The translations under genes were made by a program, and so were the position numbers. A DNA stretch of 8,299 nucleotides from DAOUBP01 sp964513075 (GTDB taxonomy: Bacteria; Chloroflexota; Anaerolineae; CG2-30-64-16), in NCBI GenBank assembly GCA_964513075.1, contig CAZELR010000120.1, positions 1 through 8,299 on the forward strand, written 5' to 3'. Numbering within the stretch: the stretch's first letter is position 1; each line of letters begins with the position of its first letter. The notes under the pieces were generated by a model, which was not told where the DNA came from, ran no database searches, and saw only the letters and a program-made list of their open reading frames with translations. Below, piece by piece: positions 4,435 through 8,299 of this stretch.

Positions 4435-5931
4435 CTAGCCCAACAGAAGCCCTGGATGCTCCAAGGCAGTTTGGATAAGCGCGAGGAACTGTGCGCCGGC
4501 CGCGCCATCCAGCACACGGTGATCGGCGGTTAGCGCGAGGGACGCCATCTGGCGCACCTCGATCCGGTCATCGGCAGGCGCCGCGCCTGCTGCGCTTGAC
4601 ACCATTGCGCGCTTCGCCACCCGGCCCACGGCCAGGATGGCTGCCTGCGGGGGATTCAGGATCGCAGAGAAGCGATCGGTGCCGAACATCCCCAGGTTAG
4701 AAATCGTGAATGTGCCGCCTTGCAGATCTTCCAGCTTCAATCGGTTCTCACGCGCCCGCGCCGTCAGGTCGGTCAAGCGGGCCGCGATCTCCTTCATGCC
4801 CAGGCGATCGGCGTTATGCACCACCGGGACGATCAGCCCTTGCTCGACCGCGGTCGCCACGCCGATGTTAATCTCAGCCCATTCGACAAGGTGGTCCGCC
4901 TCGAACATCGAGTTGGCGGCCGGGAACTGGGCTAACGCCCAGGCGCATGCCTTGATCAGCAGCATCGTAATCGTAACCTTCGGCCCCTGGCTGGCGCCAT
5001 CCCGAAAATCCTGCACGATGGCCATCGCCCGGCCCATATCCACGTCAACCTCCACCGTGAACTGCGGCGCTTCGCGCACGCTCTGCGTCATTCGCTCCGC
5101 GACGGTGCGGCGGATGTTGGTCAGCGGCACCAGGCGGCGGATGGTAGGGGATGTCGAAGCGATGCTGCGCATCGTTGGAATGTCGAACGTGGAATGTAAA
5201 TCATCCTGAGCGGAGTGAGCATCCTCAGATGCGAACGTAGTCGAAGGATCGGGTGTCGAAAGGCCGGTTAACGGTGCGCGGGTGGCAAACGTGCGAACAT
5301 CGTCAGATTGAACGCGTCCTCCCGGCCCTGTGCCGTGCACCTGGTGCAGTTCCACACCGAGCTCGCGTGCCAGGCGGCGCGCGGCCGGCACCGCGGTCAC
5401 TTGCCGCTCGCCACATTCCACATTCGACATTGCACCTTCGACATCTCGTCGCGTCACCTGCCCGCGCGGCCCGGTGCCTTGCACCTGGGCCAGATCAATG
5501 CCCAGGCTCTCGGCCAAACGAGCGGCGAGTGGCGACGCGCCGCCTGCCGGCCGGGCCGGCCTGTCATCCTGAGCGGAGCCATCCCGAGCTGAGTGAGCCT
5601 CCTCAGATGCGAACGCAGTCGAAGGATCCTTCTGAGGTGACGCCGCCGGCCTGGCCGGCGCTGCCGCCCCTCCCGCCGCCTCACCGGACTTAATGATGGT
5701 CGCTATAGTTTGGCCAACCGGTACAATCTCGCCTGCCTTAACAGTAATTCCGGTCAGGATCCCTGTCGCCGGCGCCTCGACCTCCATGTTGACCTTGTCG
5801 GTCTCGACCTCAAGGATGGCCTCTCCCTTCTCGACGCGGTCGCCCTCGGCCTTCAACCAGGCAGCAACCTTGCCGGTCTCTTGGGTCATTTCGAACTTGG
5901 GCATGATTACAGCCGTGAATGGCATCGACAT
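4435..5931 (-). CDS. 2-oxoacid dehydrogenase E2 (dihydrolipoamide acyltransferase) with two E3-binding domains
   Basis: E2 carries the acyl group from E1 on a lipoyl arm and transfers it to CoA, and its C-terminal domain builds the core of the complex. Domain order: lipoyl domain (3-82) with lipoyl-lysine K46 in EVETDKVNMEVEA; linker; E3-binding domain 1 (132-167); short linker; E3-binding domain 2 (180-215); long linker; catalytic domain (about 265-498) with H471-x3-D475-G476 in TADHRVLDG. The two E3-binding domains are 19/36 identical; one is usual. Linker residues 102-123 and 228-244 (DPSTxFASE) and 167-173 and 245-251 are encoded by repeat DNA also annotated here. No E3 gene is in the window. 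Substrate (pyruvate, branched-chain 2-oxoacid or acetoin) cannot be settled. The ATG at 5931 follows the E1 stop by 12 nt, with AGGGTGA (5936-5942) as ribosome site. Confidence 0.95.
   Translation of the reverse strand: MSMPFTAVIMPKFEMTQETGKVAAWLKAEGDRVEKGEAILEVETDKVNMEVEAPATGILTGITVKAGEIVPVGQTIATIIKSGEAAGGAAAPARPAASPQKDPSTAFASEEAHSARDGSAQDDRPARPAGGASPLAARLAESLGIDLAQVQGTGPRGQVTRRDVEGAMSNVECGERQVTAVPAARRLARELGVELHQVHGTGPGGRVQSDDVRTFATRAPLTGLSTPDPSTTFASEDAHSAQDDLHSTFDIPTMRSIASTSPTIRRLVPLTNIRRTVAERMTQSVREAPQFTVEVDVDMGRAMAIVQDFRDGASQGPKVTITMLLIKACAWALAQFPAANSMFEADHLVEWAEINIGVATAVEQGLIVPVVHNADRLGMKEIAARLTDLTARARENRLKLEDLQGGTFTISNLGMFGTDRFSAILNPPQAAILAVGRVAKRAMVSSAAGAAPADDRIEVRQMASLALTADHRVLDGAAGAQFLALIQTALEHPGLLLG
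5179..5197. repeat. 19-bp repeat B, inverted partner of 5413-5431
   Basis: Reverse-complemented, this reads ACATTCCACGTTCGACATT and matches 18 of 19 bases of the copy at 5413-5431. It lies within the E2 linker and encodes part of LHSTFDI. It directly abuts the 50-bp repeat at 5201-5250. Confidence 0.75.
5201..5250. repeat. Dispersed palindromic-type repeat A, copy 1 (50 bp), in frame inside the E2 gene
   Basis: It begins TCATCCTGAGCGGA and ends GTCGAAGGATC, with ATCCT...AGGAT at its ends and an internal CTGAG/CTCAG pair. Apart from a 15-bp insertion it is nearly identical to copy 2 at 5564-5628 (two base differences). It encodes E2 residues 228-244 (DPSTTFASEDAHSAQDD) in the linker before the catalytic domain. 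Repeats of this wording are familiar to me from intergenic DNA of Chloroflexota-like genomes; that is recollection, not a search. Confidence 0.82.
5413..5431. repeat. 19-bp repeat B', inverse orientation to 5179-5197
   Basis: ACATTCCACATTCGACATT matches the reverse complement of the other copy with one mismatch. It is followed by a degenerate extra unit (GCACCTTCGACAT, 5432-5444). It lies between the two E3-binding domains and encodes part of the SNVEC segment, giving the linker a cysteine. Confidence 0.75.
5547..5659. repeat. Imperfect 14-bp direct repeats flanking repeat A copy 2
   Basis: CCGGCCGGGCCGGC (5547-5560) and CCGGCCTGGCCGGC (5646-5659) differ at one base and bracket the repeat at 5564-5628. 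Each is close to palindromic and encodes a PARPA peptide. They may mark a nested insertion unit, or may just reflect Ala/Pro linker coding. Confidence 0.45.
5564..5628. repeat. Dispersed repeat A, copy 2 (65 bp), in frame inside the E2 gene
   Basis: This has the same start and end sequence as copy 1 but carries a 15-bp insertion, GCCATCCCGAGCTGA, which is itself a degenerate duplication of the repeat's opening ATCCTGAGCGGA. Fifteen bases keep the frame. It encodes E2 residues 102-123 (DPSTAFASEEAHSAR, then DGSAQDD) between the lipoyl domain and the first E3-binding domain. Confidence 0.82.
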
Positions 5932-5943
5932 AAGGTCACCCTG

Positions 5944-8034
5944 CTAGATTTCGGTCCTGACGAGTCGCCGCGCCGTCTCGATGATCTGCTCCACCTGGGG
6001 CACCGCGGCACGTTCGAGCTTGGGATTGTAGGGAATCGGCACATCCGCGCCGCCCAGGCGGACGATAGGCGCCTCCAGGTAGGCGAATGCCGGGCTTTGA
6101 GCGACCATGGCGACGATCTCGCCGCCGAAACCGCCGATCAGCGGCGCCTCGTGCACCACCAGCAGCCGGCCGGTGCGCTGCACTGAGGCGATGATTGTCT
6201 CGCTGTCATATGGCTTCAGCGAGCGGAGATCGATGACCTCGAGCTCGATGCCCTCCTGCGCCAGCTTCTCCGCCGCTTCCAGCGCCCGCACCACCATGAT
6301 CGAAGTGGCCACCACAGTTGCATGTTTGCCGGGGCGTCGAATGGCCGCTTTGCCAAGGGGAACAATGTAAGGCTCTTCAGGCACAGGTCCTTTGGTCTTG
6401 TAGAGCAGCTTGGACTCCACGAACATCACCGGGTTGTTGTCCGCGATGGCGGCCAGCAGCAGGCCTTTGGCGTCGTACGGCGTGCTGGGTGCCACCACCT
6501 TCAGCCCCGGCACGTTCACCAACCACGATTCCAGGCTTTCGGAGTGCTGCGCGGCCGCGCCGGTGCCCGATCCGGCGGGGAGGCGGAGAACCATCGGTAC
6601 ATTGGCTTTGCCGCCGAACATGTAGCGGATCTTCGCCCCCTGCAGCACCAACTGCTCCATGCCGAGGGTCAGGAAGTCCATGAATTGCATCTCGGCCACG
6701 GGACGCATGCCGGTCACCGCGCTGCCCACCGCCGTGCCCACGATCGCGTTTTCTGAGATCGGGGTATCACGCACGCGCTCCGGGCCGAACTCCTCGACGA
6801 GCCCCTGTGTCACGCCGAACGCGCCGCCATAGATGCCGATGTCTTCGCCCAGCAGGTAAACTTGCTCATCCGCCTGCAGCGCCTGGTGCATGGCCTCTCG
6901 TAATGCCTCCGAGTAGCTCAGCTCGCGCGTGCCGGGTTGGGGGTTGATGGGAGTGGTCGGGCCGTAGGTGCGCTTGATCCACGCGGGCAGAACCCGCTCC
7001 GGCGCCGCCAACACCTCCGGTTCATCGTCGTACACATCGTCGGCAAGATGCGCCACCGCTGGTTCGGGCTGGGCATCGCCCCAGGCGATGGCGTCGTCGA
7101 TGGTCTGCTGCGCCTGGTCGGCCAGCTCGGCCGCAGTGTCTTCGGTCAAGATGCCGGCGGCAATCAGGCGCTCGCGCAAGGCGATGATCGGGTCTTTGGC
7201 CCGCCACGCCTCGACCTCTTCCTTGGTGCGGTAGAGCTGCTTATCGCTTTTCGAATGGCCGTAGTAGCGGTAGGTCACGGCATTGATCAGCACCGGGCCG
7301 TTGCCTGCGCGGGCGTGGGCAACCGCGCGCTTCACTGTCTCGTAGACTGCCAACACATCCATCCCGTCCACCGTCGCGCCCGGGATCCCGTAGCCAATGG
7401 CCCGGTCGGCAATATCCGCGGCCGAGTTGGCGCGCGCCACCGACATGGACATGCCGTACTGGTTGTTCTCGCAGACGTAAATTACCGGCAGCTTCCAGAT
7501 CGCGGCCAGGTTGATGCTCTCATGGAACGCGCCTTCGTTCGATGCGCCATCTCCGAAGAAGCAAATGCACACCTGGTCGCCGCCGCGCCGTTTCAGGGTC
7601 AGACCCGCGCCGACCGAGAGGGGGAGCCCGCCGCCTACCACGCCGTTCGCGCCTAAACTGCCCAGGGTCACATCAGCCATGTGCATCGAGCCCCCGCGGC
7701 CGCGGCAAACGCCCGTCTCCTTGGCCAGCAGTTCGGCCATCATGGTGTTGATGTCCTGCCCTTTGGCGATGGCATGGCCGTGCCCGCGATGGGTCGAGGT
7801 GATCAAGTCGTCGGGCCGCAGCGCAGCGATCGCGCCGATCGCTACCGCCTCCTCGCCCGCATAGAGGTGCATCGTGCCGTGTACTTTGCCGAGAGAATAC
7901 TGTTGAAACGCCGCCTCTTCGAAGAGCCGCGTCAGGTGCATTTGACGAAGCATCTCAATCAGTTGTGCCGGCGAGAGATCAGATTTCGCTTCGGCAGGGG
8001 GTGCAGTGAAAGTAGCTGATGGCATGTGTTTCAT
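5944..8034 (-). CDS. Fused E1 alpha-beta 2-oxoacid (pyruvate/acetoin-type) dehydrogenase, thiamine-diphosphate dependent
   Basis: The enzyme decarboxylates a 2-oxoacid, or cleaves acetoin, on thiamine diphosphate and passes the acyl group to the lipoyl arm of E2, encoded 12 nt downstream. Residues 22-335 are the alpha subunit: THRGHGHAIAKG (81-92), CRGRGGSMHMAD (110-121), the cofactor motif starting GDGASNEGAF (161-170) and ending ENNQYG (189-194), and RYYGHSKSD (256-264). Residues 371-696 are the beta subunit: LLGEDIGIYGG with catalytic-type E397, FMDFLTLGMEQL, PAGSGTGAAAQHSES and HEAPLIGGFGGEI. An acidic, proline-containing linker (about 332-370) joins them. Alpha and beta are separate genes in most complexes of this type, so this is a natural fusion. 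The alpha half resembles acetoin dehydrogenase AcoA and pyruvate dehydrogenase about equally. The ATG at 8034 is the first in frame; M4 (8025) is possible and neither has a strong ribosome site. It is the first gene after the promoter. Confidence 0.96.
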   Translation of the reverse strand: MKHMPSATFTAPPAEAKSDLSPAQLIEMLRQMHLTRLFEEAAFQQYSLGKVHGTMHLYAGEEAVAIGAIAALRPDDLITSTHRGHGHAIAKGQDINTMMAELLAKETGVCRGRGGSMHMADVTLGSLGANGVVGGGLPLSVGAGLTLKRRGGDQVCICFFGDGASNEGAFHESINLAAIWKLPVIYVCENNQYGMSMSVARANSAADIADRAIGYGIPGATVDGMDVLAVYETVKRAVAHARAGNGPVLINAVTYRYYGHSKSDKQLYRTKEEVEAWRAKDPIIALRERLIAAGILTEDTAAELADQAQQTIDDAIAWGDAQPEPAVAHLADDVYDDEPEVLAAPERVLPAWIKRTYGPTTPINPQPGTRELSYSEALREAMHQALQADEQVYLLGEDIGIYGGAFGVTQGLVEEFGPERVRDTPISENAIVGTAVGSAVTGMRPVAEMQFMDFLTLGMEQLVLQGAKIRYMFGGKANVPMVLRLPAGSGTGAAAQHSESLESWLVNVPGLKVVAPSTPYDAKGLLLAAIADNNPVMFVESKLLYKTKGPVPEEPYIVPLGKAAIRRPGKHATVVATSIMVVRALEAAEKLAQEGIELEVIDLRSLKPYDSETIIASVQRTGRLLVVHEAPLIGGFGGEIVAMVAQSPAFAYLEAPIVRLGGADVPIPYNPKLERAAVPQVEQIIETARRLVRTEI

Positions 8035-8074
8035 ATCTTCGGTTTGAGCCAGAAAAGTGTGATTGAGGCAATGA

Positions 8075-8090
8075 ATTCACGTACGTGAAT
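8075..8090. promoter_or_regulatory. Perfect 16-bp palindrome, likely operator
   Basis: ATTCACGTACGTGAAT is exactly self-complementary. It lies about 20-35 nt downstream of the predicted transcription start and 40 nt before the E1 start codon, a typical place for a repressor to block elongation or initiation. Another ATTCAC half-site sits at 8129-8134, inside the promoter spacer. The regulator is not in the window. Confidence 0.6.
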
Positions 8091-8104
8091 GACTGCTCGC
8101 ATTA

Positions 8105-8114
8105 GTGCATGCAC
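8105..8114. promoter_or_regulatory. 10-bp palindrome at the predicted transcription start
   Basis: GTGCATGCAC is self-complementary and abuts the -10 hexamer, covering the likely start site (about 8108-8110). It may be a second protein-binding site, but ten-base palindromes also occur by chance. Confidence 0.3.
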
Positions 8115-8143
8115 ATAGTATCACGCGGATTCACTTTTGTCAA
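8115..8143 (-). promoter_or_regulatory. Sigma-A/sigma-70 type promoter for the BMC operon
   Basis: On the minus strand a perfect -35 TTGACA (8138-8143) is followed after exactly 17 nt by TACTAT (8115-8120), which keeps the key A2 and T6 of the -10. A TGA just before it supplies an extended -10. The predicted start is near 8108-8110, giving a leader of about 74 nt before the E1 start codon. No other promoter of this quality was seen in the operon, so all downstream genes may depend on it. Confidence 0.75.
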
Positions 8144-8245
8144 TAAGCAAACCTTAAAGAATGCGCGTCTTGTGCGGATTTGATCGCGGGGAGGGTCTGC
8201 GGTCAATTTTTGCCGTTACCACTTGGTCCGGCTTCTCATAGCACG

Positions 8246-8287
8246 AAGGGGCTGTCTGGAAAGAACATCCAGGCAGCCCCTTTTCTT
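8246..8287 (+). terminator. Terminator-like hairpin with T-run on the plus strand
   Basis: A 15-bp stem (AAGGGGCTGTCTGGA, 8246-8260; TCCAGGCAGCCCCTT, 8268-8282, one G-T wobble) with a 7-nt loop is followed by TTTTCTT on the plus strand. The minus strand has only TTCG after the stem. No plus-strand gene is visible before it. It may end a short plus transcript, act in the minus direction for a gene beyond the right edge, or be a mobile hairpin repeat. Between it and the promoter (8144-8245) I see nothing else. Confidence 0.6.
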
Positions 8288-8299
8288 GGCTGGCTGGGG

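Noticed and set aside
5179..5628. CRISPR array or insertion sequence in the E2 gene
   Set aside because: Copies are only two per type, unequal in spacing and length, and inside an intact reading frame. No transposase or terminal inverted repeats of an insertion sequence are present.
8137..8160. Divergent plus-strand promoter starting at TTGTCA
   Set aside because: No acceptable -10 lies at proper spacing, and no plus-strand gene follows in the window.

Overview
This window is most of a bacterial microcompartment (BMC) locus. Ten genes lie on the minus strand and read right to left as one apparent operon. Junctions are tight: 3 to 28 nt gaps and one 8-nt overlap, with wider gaps of 67 nt before the first shell gene and 47 nt before the last gene. 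The DNA is GC-rich. A fused E1 alpha-beta 2-oxoacid dehydrogenase, and copies of a TCATCCTGAGCGGA...GTCGAAGGATC repeat of a kind I associate with Chloroflexota genomes, suggest an uncultured or little-studied Chloroflexota-like bacterium. That taxonomic guess is an inference from memory, not a search result.

Layout in transcription order. At the right edge (8035-8299) are a plus-strand terminator-like hairpin, a convincing sigma-A-type promoter (TTGACA, 17 nt, TACTAT with an extended -10) and a perfect 16-bp palindrome just downstream that looks like an operator. Next come a fused E1 (5944-8034) and an E2 acyltransferase (4435-5931). The E2 has one lipoyl domain, two E3-binding domains and linkers built partly from dispersed repeat DNA. 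Then comes a 3-keto-L-gulonate-6-phosphate decarboxylase/hexulose-phosphate synthase-like protein with an unrecognised cysteine-bearing C-terminal domain (3303-4406). A hairpin leads into the shell block: BMC-H (2915-3235), tandem BMC-T (2273-2902), a small protein with a EutQ/EutT-like N-terminal module and a C-terminal helix (1886-2269), a BMC-P pentamer (1568-1867) and a second BMC-H (1228-1563). Last are a PanB-family protein with altered active-site residues (372-1235) and the first 108 codons of an SDR dehydrogenase (1-324).

How they may work together: hexamer, trimer and pentamer building blocks are all present, so the locus could form a closed shell. The enzymes do not match the Pdu, Eut, glycyl-radical, Pvm/Grp or carboxysome sets. 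No aldehyde dehydrogenase, PduL-type phosphotransacylase or alcohol dehydrogenase is visible, although the locus continues past the left edge. The PanB-like and HUMPS-like enzymes belong to families whose known chemistry is aldol-type or decarboxylation chemistry on C1 or sugar-phosphate substrates, and E1/E2 would turn a 2-oxoacid (or acetoin) into acyl-CoA. My working idea is a metabolosome in which a PanB paralog makes or consumes an aldehyde, possibly formaldehyde. The substrate cannot be read from sequence.
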